Origin: Lineus longissimus
Lineage: Eukaryota; Nemertea; Pilidiophora; Heteronemertea; Lineidae
DNA: 64,000 nucleotides
Direction: 5' to 3'
Assembly: GCF_910592395.1 (NCBI RefSeq)
Contig: NC_088321.1
Location: 12,584,001-12,648,000, forward strand
Shown: piece by piece, positions 35,661-47,762 of the stretch
Position numbering within the stretch: position 1 is the stretch's first letter
Layout: every line of letters begins with the position of its first letter
Made by a program: the position numbers and the translations under genes
Notes under the pieces: generated by a model
Databases searched by the model: none
The model's input: only the letters and a program-made list of their open reading frames with translations
Told to the model about the DNA's origin: nothing

Positions 35661-38083
35661 CCATTTGGATTTTGTGAACAAAAGTTACTAACCTTGTGTA
35701 ATTGAAGTGTCGAATTCGCCTTGGTCGAAATGATAATACAGTAAATAAATCTATTGAATGTTGCTGAAAAGAAAACACTTACTATGTTAGAAGCCATGTA
35801 CATGATAACACCACCACCACCATTATCAATATCATCACAAGTCAACTGGGGAATATGTGTGATATTTGTTCAAAACTTGCGTATATGGTATTTGCAGGTC
35901 TATTGTATTGTTACATATTTTTCACTTTCAAAATTAACTTTTTTACTAGAAATTATGAATCAATACTAACCGTAAGAAGCGTATGAAATTACAGAAGGCC
36001 TTCGTCGAAAAAAGGAATGTACTTGTACTCATTCGTGTCATTAAACCTGAAAGCAGCACAGCATAACAGTGAAATTACCGTGACATCAATGGATGTCAAA
36101 CTAACATAGTGACGTAAATTTGAATTCGAAGTGCACAAATTCACAATTAAGGTTTCGAACACATTGAGAACTGAAAAACTTCATACAAATGCTTTCACAC
36201 CAATGATATGATTGTGGCGCTCCTGATGAGGTATCGCCCTCTGCTAAGCAGCTTTGGTCGTAACTAGGGTAAATGTTTTTTTCAAGTGATATGAGCGATG
36301 CAATACCTTAGTTTCCACCAGCGCCACGTAGCAGTCAATGAAGTTGTGCTGGTACTCCATTAACGTCATGCTTCAAATTTGAAGAAATTAATATTACCTT
36401 CATCAAGTACGTAATAATATTACACCAGGCCTTTGTCGAAAATGTAGATCTCGAAGTCTAACTGTAATGAAAGAAAACATCAATGTGACAATATGGTTTA
36501 CTATGTATGAGGGGGAGAACGGGTATTTTCGGGACACTGGGATGGGCCGAAAATAACTGTCGGGATTCGGGATAGACACCCTTATTTTAGCGTGATTCGA
36601 GACAAGCCGTGTTTTGCGTCACGATTCGGCTAAAATTGCGTATTGGGAAACGGGATAAGCCTTTTTTCCTAACGGGACGTCGAGACAGTTACCCCCCCCC
36701 CCCTTCCCCGTTCCCACCCTCATGACATGTAGCATTGTTTGTAGGCCTATTGTTACTCACAATCTATTTTTTTGTAATTGATACTGGTAGTATCAATGTG
36801 AAATATGCCACACGTTGGGAGCATGCAAGGCCTAGTACAATACACCATCATCACAATCAAATATTTCAATAATACACTGTCAACGAGAATGAATGTTCAA
36901 CCATCAATCACGTGCATTGTAGTAGTGTACATCCCCCATCCCATGACGGCTTGCGCCCCGCTGACACGACGAGCACATGGCTGAGCCAATCCATCGCCTA
37001 TACACTACTTTACAAAAATCGACACCTACTGAAACTTTCACTAATTATTCTCGGAAATGTACTTTATCGTTACATCAATAAATGCACATTCGAATTTCAA
37101 AACTACCACTTATTTTTGCCGTGAAACTGACCTGAGTTATCGAAACACCGTCAAAAGAGGAAGAAGCAGGTCCGCATTTATCGAAATATTGCTAAATATA
37201 ATTGTCAAAATGTCGACCAAATTACCAATTAAATCACAATAAACTTATCAAATGTTCACTCATGCCTTTGGGTGAAAAAATACTGATTTTTCAATCATTC
37301 TCAATTTTACAAATCACCAATCACAAAAAGAAATAATGATGCAATTACCCAAAATAGATGAGATTTGACCACTGGTATAATTCCGCCATCTTGGATATCG
37401 GCATCGTCACCACCACTTCAAATTCTAAAGTCTTATTCAGGCCTAATATGTGTCACCTGCTGTGGTAAAATGGCTTGTTTTATCAATAAATAACAAAATA
37501 TGATCTTTGTAAATAAAATCGGAGATCTTCTGGTGTGTTTTTATGTGAATTTATTACGAACTATCAATGCAGCGCAGGGCAGCCATCGTGTTCTCATGCG
37601 TAGTGGCGATGCGATAGCCATCCGCGGCACTGCTTTTCAAGATGGTGGCAATTGCCCAGTGCTAGAGGCGTTGTAAGGAAAATTGAGAGCAGGCCCCTAA
37701 TGAATGAACTCTCAACGATATCGATATATTTTCGTAATTCCAGCACAACTGTTCACCAATGAACGTCCACCGACAATCCCACTTAACGAATATTAATATC
37801 AATTCATATCATGTATCTTAAGACGCTTTTATTTCATTTTAAAAAGAGTTATCGAGTGAACGATGACCTCCTACCGTACCCTCGAAATAAACAGCCAAAA
37901 TGACCACAAAAACACCTTTTTAGAAAAAAACAGCGATTTTTACGAAATAAATGTCATCAGAGACGAAACTAGACACTAATTTAGCTAGGTATGCACAGTA
38001 ATAGTACCTGAAGTGATCGATTTCAAGGAGAAAATACACTGAAAACAACTTTTCAGGAACAGAAATAAGATCACATTGTGAAT

Positions 38084-39728
38084 AAAAAAATAGTGATTGG
38101 CTTTGACATACACTGACTGCATGCGAAGCTTAGCTCAAATTTATTAGTAATTTTGTCTTAACCAAACTTGGACTGCAGGAGAGTGTGAGAAGCAAGGATT
38201 TAAGGCAGAACATAAGACATTCAACATAGTGTACATATTGGAAATTGATAGATTGATAGATCAATACGAACAATGGTTTCATTGATACGACCATGCATGA
38301 ATACAGTTAATTAGTTTTGAACTATTTCACTGGGTGTTTTATCCGTGTTCCGGAAAGCTCTCTCTCTCTCGTTGCACTATCCTTTGTTTTATGTTCAAAG
38401 TGTGAGTAGAGTAGGCCAACATGTCGTAAAACAACGACTCGTTTGCAAGTGTCACATCAACTCTGGTACTCGCCATGGCCACCTTAGCTCTTTCGTCGAT
38501 ACCGTTTTACCGAGGCCGCAACTTCGACCGGCGGCCCTCTTACCAAGCTAACGGTTGCGACAAATGAGTATGTCGTTAATTATGGACACGCTTTCTTTCG
38601 CTACATCAGCTCCAAAGAAATGTGTTACCAGCCTCAGGCGTAATACCGGAAAGTGGCAGCATGTTGGTCTTCGGGAAAAGGATTGGAACTACCTACTTTG
38701 GTCACTACTTGAATTATACTATTGATTGCTTTATAAATGATCATTATATTCGTCAAGCTCTTTGTTTGTAGAGGCAACTTCTCAACGTCATCATAACGAA
38801 TGTTCCTCCAAGAGGTATCCATGTGTTGCAAACGGTGTCTAGTTGTGTCTAGTAAAATGATCAGTGAAAATTAGTGTCAACAAACATTTGTTTTCGCACT
38901 TTTGAAAATTGGACATTGAAGCAGGTTGCAGCTGTCTACAATGCTCATGTACATGCCTAAATCAAATTGGTAATACAATTGTCACCTGTGGCAAGAATCG
39001 AAGTTTGCTGTGCGGTTTCGGTGAACGGGATAAATAATGTACAATTATGTATACAAATAGAAAGTGTCTCTTTGGATTAAGGCTAAAGATATAACTTCGA
39101 CACAATTAAAGAACATAACTACACAATGTATCCGTTATACGCATTGTTTAGTGTGTGCAAGTGGAGTGCCAGCCTTGATTGTCGGGCGATAGTTATATGT
39201 GAGGTCACTTATGGACTTTTTTCATTCTTATGCTGTTTTAACGATATACATTACGTCACAAAACATTTGCTATCGTTATGTTTTGAAGATGAAGTGTGTT
39301 TTTCTCCGACTAAGTCTAACTGCTGTCCTCTTACGGCAATTGTCTGCATGCCTTTTCAGCTGCAATCACTACCGGACTACCAGAAATATTGTCTATTTTA
39401 CACCGTATTTTGTATAAAAAATCGTGTATGACGTTTATTTGACGTGCAAATGACGTAAATGTCGTATTTCGACAAATTACATGAACATTTTGGATTTCGT
39501 AATATGCTAAGTATTTCTTAGGGGTATTTTCAACCGGCCTATCCTCCATATCTAACACAATAACTGGATTAAAGGATCCCTCGCCAAAGAACGGAGGCAG
39601 CTATGATGAATAGGGATAACTCTGTATAACTTTTAACGCAGTAGAAATGAGCCCATTGTATTGGGATTTGTAGTTTATTGTGAGCCGACTCCGATCCAGT
39701 GTGATCGGGTTAGGCTTTCATTTTGACG
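38084..39728. other. U5 upstream region resumed after insertion
   Basis: Matches U3 16960-19580 without its 953-bp transposon. It contains the upstream block (38590-38800), and exon d starts at 39289 (MKCVFLRLSLTAVLLRQLSA) with no donor. No independent gene. Confidence 0.5.
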
Positions 39729-40000
39729 ATGTGCAACGTGCTAACCTTTGTATTTCTCCTTCAATCCATCGCCTGTGGAAGTACGGGAGACACATGTATC
39801 AACCACAGAGGTGAGTTGTTTGGAATTATTCAGGCCCCCATCAGTAAATTCAATTCGGCTCAGTCATTCCAGGCCGCACAAATTAGGTGATGATATCATT
39901 CTAAATCCTATTTCGAATAGTAAGATGATTTCAAATGCATAAAACAATTATACTATTGTCAATTTAACAAAAATGCTTGCCTGTCTTAAAATCATTTCAG

Positions 40001-40077
40001 AGGTTGGTGCAAAGCGTTTCACAAGTAGGTGCCCACTGCCAAATGATTGCGTCATTGGCGGGTGGTTGCCGGTCTAA
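40001..40077 (+). other. Exon f candidate: alternative short 3' end (U5)
   Basis: The phase-1 frame reads VGAKRFTSRCPLPNDC and ends in TAA, as in other units. Two of the codon differences from the other copies are silent in this frame. As the linking exon is missing in U5, this would be the only in-frame partner of the U5 signal exon that I can find. Confidence 0.35.
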
Positions 40078-40757
40078 AAATTCGCATTGGACACATCACC
40101 TCTTTCAAGAAAAATGACAGTAGTTGATTATAATTCATTGGAAAGCACAACAATCTACTTTTCACACTCACATGTTGGAAATACACTACTTCAACAGTCA
40201 AAACAATCTTAAACGCCTAAAAAGTCTTCCATTCAATTAAAAAGTGTCAACATGTGCATTCTTACTCAAAACCGTGGCAACATACACACAGTATATTTAA
40301 ATGATACCAATGATAGCAGTTGAGATCGCATTGGTGCTAATTTCTACGAAAGCCCAGCAGGCTCATCTGAAATTCGAAATTCAAAATCCGAAATTTGAGA
40401 TACAATATTAACCAATCAGAGGAAAACTTACAAAATTTCGAAACCAATTAGATGTCGTGTAACAGTCTGTTCGGTGAGTGCAAATGGCCGCAATCGGCAC
40501 TGCGTTCATATGCATCAAATCATCGTTACAAGCTAAATCAGCTCGACCTGCTGATGTCAGATGATTATTTTACATTTACCATGATACATTCTTGACGCTA
40601 TGATGAGTAGAATATAGGTCAAATATATTGCATTCTTTTAAAATGATATTCCTGCTATTCTGACTAGCTCAAAGAATCGTACCCAAGTAGGGGCTAAAAT
40701 TATAGTTGCAATTTAATGCAAAAGCTTCACTTTATTGAACCACCAGTGGTCTCTTAA

Positions 40758-43230
40758 GGCCTATCGAAAGGGCTCAACTACAAGTGGCATTGAAATGGGA
40801 TGATAAGTTCAATAATGATATAGAAAATAAATTGAATAAAAAGCAGCATAGCATCAGTATCCGAGATGTGGACTGATAATACTTCCACTTTGAAAAATTA
40901 GAAAAATGTAAGCAATGTGGAGTTTGATTCATTTTTTGGGTGAAAAATGCCACATTTGTTGGAAGAAACCAACAGGCACGAGCACACATGGTACATAGGA
41001 ATGAATTTGACATTCATAAAATTTCAATATCAGCGCACCTGATGCTATGAATTTAACGTGAAAAGAAAGAGTGAAACACAACATGTTCAGATTGGGAACA
41101 TTTTCCATTGAAGCCAAAGTGGTCGCCATCTTTGGTTGTTGTCACTCATGGCCATGTGTACATGGTGTCTATGGTGTGCATGCATGCACGTTGTAAACAA
41201 ATCAGTAGGCCAAGATGGAAGACTATTATGGCACCTACAATGCATGAAACTTGTACATACATCTCTCTTTTTCTAAAAAAAATACATGGTGAATTTCCTA
41301 AAACTGTTACATGCTGTGTTTTTGTCTCCCTTGACTAACATAACCTGCAATATGAAGGACATCCAGATTTGATGTTCTAGTATATCTAGCGGATGGTTCA
41401 TCAGGTAAAATGCGGGGCTTGGTTAAAAAATGATTTTATAGCGATATCTTGGGATAAATTTGAACTTTGGCTTTCAGTAAACAATTGTAAATGCCAAGAT
41501 AGATTTTTAATGTCAGTATACTTAGTAGCGCTAAATGTCAGTTTTGAACAACCAAGCCTGCTACTGGAAAGTGGGACTCTCTCCTGATAATATCCTGCAC
41601 TTGGGCCTGACATGTAGTACCGTAAATGAGGTGTTACTAGTATTGGTCCCTCCCTAGTAGTGGTTAGTAGTGGTTTGGCTATTGTCTGCAAAATAGCCTT
41701 TTTTCTATGTATCATTATATTAGCTTGTAAATAAATCACCCATTTGTAAAAAAAAGTGTCCCTGCTTCTTAGGTGGCAGCACTGTCCTCTGCAGACAGGT
41801 ACAAATGTAGCATGTGGAAAGTTGTGATCTCTCCTAAGGGACTGGACAGTACCGTAACTCAGTTCATGAAAAACTTCTCCATTCCAGTACATGTATATGT
41901 ACAATTTAGCCAATGCTAGAGCAACTCCAGGAGAACATTTCACCGCCAACCAAGGAGCTAAAAACTTCCAATAGCAGTACTCTGACGGTGCAGCCAACTG
42001 CAGGGTTGTCCTCATCAAACAGTAATTACAGTAGGAACTGCACCTTTGGTCAATTGGCTCCTTAGCAATGGAAGGTGTTACTAGTATGTGAAATGAGCAC
42101 TTCTGCAAGGTTCTTAGGAACAGGATGATCCCTGCATGGGTTGATAAATATGTATTAGTAGGTCATACCACATGCCCTTCAGGTGCCTTAGCCATGGGGG
42201 GGGGGGGGTCCAACCCTTACAACATGCTCTGGCAGCATGACACAGGCTAATGAATGGGTCAACATTAGCATCCTCACCAACAGGGGGGTTTCTTTAGGTT
42301 TTCGGACTGTAAGAAGGCCTACATGTAGCTTATTCAATTACGTTGCCATCAGGTAGGCCAAGGCCGAAATGTTATTTGAAATTCAAATCAGCATTTCAGG
42401 ACCTATGGGGCCCAATTCCCCAAAGGGCTTTCATCAAGGGCAAATTTGTAGTGATGAGCTTGTTCTTTTTTGGGGGGAAAAATGCAAGTGGAGTTATTTA
42501 CCGGTAGGCCTACTTAAAATAGGTTAGTAGGCCTAGGCATGGGGGGGGGGGGGGTGATCATGGTGGTTGACAGTAACTACTAATCCTCATGGCCAGCACC
42601 AAGCATAAATTATGTGTTCATTATGCATTTATTTTATAATTCATCAAGTGTACACAAGGTGGCAGCACTAGCCAATGAGTGTCATTTTGGTGGAAAATAG
42701 CACTTTTTCCTTGGTTTATCCTGGGAAAACAGTAAAAGCGGCCGGAAATTTTATTTCTGATTTTGAAAGTAGGTATCATTACCTTTATCATGTGCAAGCC
42801 ACAGCATTCAAAGACCTGCAGTGTTGGAGATATGAGCGTCGATAGAGAGCTCTTCCTAAGCACTGCCCCTAGGTATGCATAATTACTAGGCCTAGCACGA
42901 CCAAAGTATGAAGTGTTACTCAATGACCTGTTGCAGAATGGAAGATATCATCAAATACTTCCATCATACAAAGGGGGAAAATCCAGCTATTTTTTTAGTC
43001 TCTGCAGGAGTGCCCAACATTGACCAAAAAATACACAAAAAATAGGGGGAAAAAAGCTAAAACAAGCCCCCTAACTAGGCCTGCCCCTAACTCGGTTGCT
43101 AGTGATTTTTGAGAGTCATCAATTGCTGTGTAATGATGTCTTAGTGGAAGGATCTTGCATACCTAATCTCGTTAAAAACGGTTGACCCCCACCTTGCCAC
43201 CCTCTGCATGGTGGTATCATGGACTGACAC
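40758..43230. other. 2.5-kb replacement segment inside U5
   Basis: Flanked by TTAA at 40754-40757 and 43231-43234, but no inverted ends are visible. It contains G runs at about 42198-42207 and 42541-42554. A 235-codon reverse open frame (41401-42108) has no domain-like features. The source of this DNA and its role are unknown. It takes the place of about 600 bp, including the 43-nt exon, seen in the other units. Confidence 0.5.
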
Positions 43231-45614
43231 TTAAATGCTAAACTTTTCAAGACATTTTAACTCTACGATTTCAAAATCCCCCAGTGTGAAATACGGTGCA
43301 AATTACGCCAAGTCAACTTTCTTTGGTGAGGTTCTCTCATTTGATGGATGTGATCATGAGGTTAAGCTGAACATTGATCTTCAGGAGAACGATGTCGTTT
43401 CGTTTGCTCTCTACTTTCGGCAGCGTCACCATAACAGACGAAGGGAATCCATAATTTGGATTTCTGGAAGACACTTTGACGTTTACGTTAGTAGCTATCA
43501 TGGTATACAAGTAGTGTGTAATAACCGACATAAGAATTCGGCGCGAAGAACTAAAACTGGAAAGGCACTCAAGGCGCGTGTTTGGTATTTTCTTGTTGTA
43601 ACGGTGGACATAGTAAGAAATGTCCATACGATTTACCTCGACGGAGTAAAACTGAATGCTAGGACGCAACTTAAATCTGTCGAATTCAGTTCAGGTCGCT
43701 TTCATTTTCTTGGTCGTCGTTTGCCCATCCCAGGAGGACGCTGCACTTCACATTATTTTATCGGTGATATGTCCAACCTGAGGATTTTTCCATGTCTGTT
43801 GAATCAACGGGAGGTTCCAAGTATTTATGAGAGCGGTAATTTAGAAGCTTTTCCAACCATGAATAATCCATGGAAAAGGCATAAGTCCAAAGAGTCGTCA
43901 ACGTCTTCGGCGCTGGAGCTCAAAAACATTTGTACAAAACAAATTAAGTCAGTTAAAGTCCGTGATATTAACTTTAGCTCGGCGTAAATATGGTTAAGAT
44001 CGCTAAGCTTAACTGAAGCAGATTAAGAGTGAGTGCCTTCGTTTTCACCTATTTGAACTATCACACCCGGATTCTGTTTTCATTGATCAGTTGTCTAAGA
44101 CATGTTTAACCAACTTTAACATGGGGTCAACTCCTCCAACACGTTTAATGCAAACGTAAAGTGAACGTGTTGGTGACTTCTGTTGGAAAACCACAGGCAT
44201 GCCAGACCCTAATAGATCATTTCGAAACCCAACAGTAATGTTAGTGTTCAGCTTTGTCCTTTAGTCCTCAGCATTGTAAATACTAGTATAGGATACATTG
44301 GACAGGCCGTATTTTGTTACTGGATATTTCCAATCCATTCTTGGCACAACGCACAACAATAACCAGTATATAGAATTCACACTTATACAAGAATGAAGAT
44401 TTTCACAAATGCATACTTACGAAATATAATTCGTTACCATGCTAACAACTTATGAACGTTGAAACTGATCCCAACCTGAAACTGCGGCAATAAAGACCTT
44501 GAACATGGCAGCACGTTCTCAGCTCCGTGTTGCACAGCTTTGTGATACAGTCATTCAGTCACAGCCAATCAGATTGTGGGTATTTTTACATATCACTCGC
44601 CGAATCCTCGTTTCCCATTGTCATTCCAGTTAAATATGAGAGTAAGTATGGCACGCATTCGCAAAAAATATTTTAAAGGGGTTTTATCCAAACATTCTGA
44701 CTGCAAATGTTGTCTCTTTAAAATAGGCTAGTATGAGACCTACAGTTTTAGTTTGAGGTGTTTCAGAGTTATAGAAGTTGTTCCGTGCTGTCGATTATGT
44801 CGGTATTGACGTCTCTTCACACACCACTCGGGTAGAGTGGTCAGTATGTGAATTTGACATTTGATATTCAGAATACCTCGATCTATCCGCCCGGGGTTTT
44901 GAGAGAAATGTTAACTATTAACCCTTGTCGTATAGAAAACCGACTGATGTTCATTAAGGATGACGGCGACTCTGACTCCATTGACGAAATATCTTATGAC
45001 AGAGGGCCTGTCCGTTCAAAGATTCAATGCAGCTTGTACTGTTATGACAAGGACACACGCAATGAGACCTGTAAAGCCTTAAGCTTTAATATCAACACAA
45101 ACTTTTGTGAAATTTTACATAATATGTAAAAAATAATTTCAGAAAAGCAAGGGATACAACGTTACAACTTTGTTCCATAGAGGAGGATTCGACATATTGT
45201 GTTGTATTTTATTGGATTCTTCATGAGAATAATTGAACATCAGGAGAATATTATGTTGATAGCAGCATGCTTGTGCAATTTACAGATCATTGTTACATGA
45301 TAGCTATTTCAAGATGCTCTGCTCTCAACTCAATATATAATACTTATACAAACACCCCCATGGCTATTTCGGGTGGCCCTGCAAAAAGTCAATTGACTCA
45401 TGATTTTATCACATCGCAATATTAACTGATTGTACATCGTACATCGTACAAATTGGCACACTTTTGTAGCTGGTTGTTCCGTTTGCTAAAAATGTCGGAA
45501 GTATTTAGTTCTTTAGTTTTGTCTCGTTGAGAAAAATAAAATGCTGTCTAAAAAGATTATGTGCCTTCTGACAGGTGTCACTTCTGACACCAGAAATCTT
45601 TAACCTTCCCCGAC

Positions 45615-45888
45615 ATGCCCCACGAGGATCCCATTTCTCAACTAGATGGCGATCCCTTACATTCTAGAAGAGCTTTGCAAGATCATTTTTTTATTTATCG
45701 AAATACTCTGGTTGAAGCAAAACCCGAGATTATCCAGGAGGATGAATGGCCACCACAGTCACCGATGAATCACTCTATTTGGCATTCTTTAAAAGACAAA
45801 TGTGCCCGGGAAGGGAATTTAAAGTTTATGGGAAAAGTATTGAAGGAGAAAATAACCAGCGGCTTGGAGGAAACTACTCTTAGACTTG
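45615..45888 (+). CDS. Unrecognised exon with start codon and donor
   Basis: An ATG follows an in-frame TGA and an acceptor-like CTTCTGACAG (about 45573). The frame reads MPHEDPISQLDGDPLHSRRA at its start and runs 91 codons to CTTG|GTGAGG (phase 1 out); without splicing it stops at 45915-45917. The product is charged, has no signal peptide and suits a cytoplasmic protein. Decayed relatives lie in the array spacers at about 15485-15590, 23690-23805 and 32580-32695, so the ancestral unit carried it. Family unknown. No downstream exon was identified. Confidence 0.4.
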
Positions 45889-45917
45889 GTGAGGGAATGT
45901 ATTCTTTCCTGGTATGA

Positions 45918-47762
45918 AAGAAAGAACAAATTGAGCACTTGTTCAAGACAGTACAGATTTAGCATTCCGGCCTGAAGTTTCGTACGCACGTTTTACTTTC
46001 TCCCCTGTGACAAATCTTCATGTCTGTATATTCAAGGGCATGAGCCCGCATCGCAATGGCGCAAGACTTGAATGCTAGGCTTTGTCGAGCACTTATATGA
46101 GACGTAAATTTCCTTCCCACCATCACGCTCAATTCTTACTACTCGAGATTCTTTAAAAAGCTGGGATGATTTATGTAGCCGACAATCACATAGGTGGAGA
46201 GGGGGCCTGACGAACGTCATGTACGATTCGCTTTCGCTGCAACGTAACTTCCCGTAACATCAGAAGCATTACGATGAAACACGTAGATAACATTTAATCA
46301 ATACTTGTACTAGGCCTGAACGGTGTACGTATAGCTCGATACAAGACTGCCATGCATTGACAGAGACAATAGGTTTTAGGTCAAAGATCATTGTGTCACT
46401 ATCTATCTAGGTCTGCTCTAACGCTTGTTTTCTTTCATTTTGGTCACAACTTTAGGGCAAACCCACTGTAATTGCATAGCAATTAATTTGGTAAGGGTAA
46501 GTTTGTATACTCGAGTTTCTCGCTCCCAACGTCCAGCCAGAATTTTACATAGTGCACATTTCTAGGCCCGTAATTGGGTAATGTTAGGCCTTTTATTCAA
46601 GCCACTGTTTCCATTGACGCTACTGATCAATCACGAAAGAAACATACTCCCAAATGGGTCGTTTCCATTCAATTTTACCTCTATCATCAGGACACCTCTC
46701 TATTAAGGACACTCCTTGTCAGTCCCAAGGGTGTACTTTATAATAGAGAGGTTCTACTGTAGTTGCATTCTCTACCGTGATAGTAATGAAAAGTGCTTTC
46801 TGTGTCCTAGTCACCCCCCCCCCCCCCCCCCCCGCCCAAGCAATACGAGTCTTGTATTTGAAAGACTGTGCATGTACAGTATAAAACATATTGTTCGAGG
46901 TTATTGCTACCGTGTGTATAGCATTCCGCGAAGACTATTTATAGCTCACAAGGTCATTTGCATAAGATATTGATGACGTTTTAGTCACGTGACAGTCGGA
47001 CATCGACACTTATTTCTACGCATTTGAGCTTATTTCAAAGTCAATTATCTTTGACCCTGCATTGTTTTTAGCATGAATGATACCATAGAATCAGAGAGAG
47101 AAATATTCAGAACAATTACATGTATGTAGTATTTCCGACACTCGGACATGTGCCAGATTGAATCTAACTGCCCTAGTTAGAAAGCCTGAATCCATTACGA
47201 AACTGCATGTTTGTCCGACATTGCCTGTAATTCAGCGATGGGGAAATAGGGTGCAGCAGCTGCAGTGACGTCATCTTCGCGGAATGCTATTGAGAGCTAT
47301 TGCATAGCGATGAAGAGACTGTGTATCCGCCGGGATTTTGGTCATATTAGTGTTGGTTTTGGGAAAGCATGCATCCGTGACCGCACTGTATGATTGAATT
47401 GGTTGGCAAGGACATAAACAATGTATTGTATACTAGTATTTTGCCTTTGAAGGTCATTCCGACCGGAAAGAGATTAGAATTTCGTGCTGCAGCGGCTTTC
47501 TGGGAACCTCACGAACAACTAATTCCCGCGATTTCCAGCGGGTGCATCCGAGCTTAGCAGAATAGAAAGTTAATTTTCAACTGAAGACCCATTGAATCCA
47601 AAGTGAGTGATGCCAGACAAATTTAGATGATACATTATAATCTAATTCTTTATTTGTAAAACTTGGAATAAAACTTGAAACTGGTCTCTACGGCTGGCCT
47701 ATACATATATATATAATAATCGGTCGTTCTTGATTAATGAATTGAACGTTTTGATTTGTAGA
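45918..47762. other. Spacer with MITE fragments and homopolymer
   Basis: No supported gene. It holds a pogo-type MITE end (46655-46762), a run of about 17 C near 46806-46823, and an inverted pair ATAGCATTCCGCGAAGA at about 46917-46933 and 47276-47292. A TGTAG just before the start codon at 47763 could be the acceptor of a 5' untranslated intron. Confidence 0.45.

Larger units (their letters stand above)
33531..38083. mobile_element. 4.55-kb insertion within unit U5
   Basis: U2 and U3 read straight across this site (AATACTTAAAAATAGTGATT); here 4.55 kb intervenes. The inner edge has ATTCACAATGTG at 33550-33561 and its mirror CACATTGTGAAT at 38072-38083, the latter exactly at the boundary. It contains nested repeats (33748-34370, 34848-34912, 35210-35650) and a run of C near 36691. 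There is no convincing gene. Whether it is one mobile element or an older spacer fragment is unclear. Confidence 0.5.
39729..45129 (+). pseudogene. LamG-PAN array copy 5, missing linking exon
   Basis: Present: signal exon 39729-39810 (MCNVLTFVFLLQSIACGS, phase 1 out), LamG 43285-43835 (phase 2 in) and PAN 44936-45129. The 43-nt exon that converts phase 1 to phase 2 is absent, replaced by unrelated DNA at 40758-43230. Joining the signal exon straight to LamG would be out of frame. The LamG donor is GTAATT instead of GTAAGT. LamG itself is open and well preserved, with substitutions such as W to S and A to D relative to copy 2. It may produce only the exon f form, or nothing. Confidence 0.6.
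33442..45310 (+). repeat. Array unit U5 (type Y 5' half, type X 3' half)
   Basis: It opens at 33442 with the same block as U2 and U3, is split by 33531-38083, resumes at 38084, and matches U3 through exon f (40001). From 40758 to 43230 foreign DNA replaces the 43-nt exon. From 43231 it matches U2 and U4 (KNDVV-like LamG), not U3. It is therefore a chimera of the two unit types. Confidence 0.8.

Noticed and set aside
41401-42108. 235-codon open frame on the minus strand in the U5 replacement segment
   Set aside because: No start context, splice sites or domain-like residue pattern; it lies in DNA with homopolymer runs and no homologue in other units.
40754-43234. TTAA at both edges of the U5 replacement, as for a piggyBac insertion
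   Set aside because: No inverted ends, and about 600 bp of unit DNA is missing, so a simple insertion does not explain it. TTAA is common in AT-rich DNA.
46032-46220. Minus-strand frame with KESRVVRIERDGGKEIYVSY
   Set aside because: It looks protein-like and has a CAG before it, but no donor or partner exon could be found, so it is not listed as a gene.
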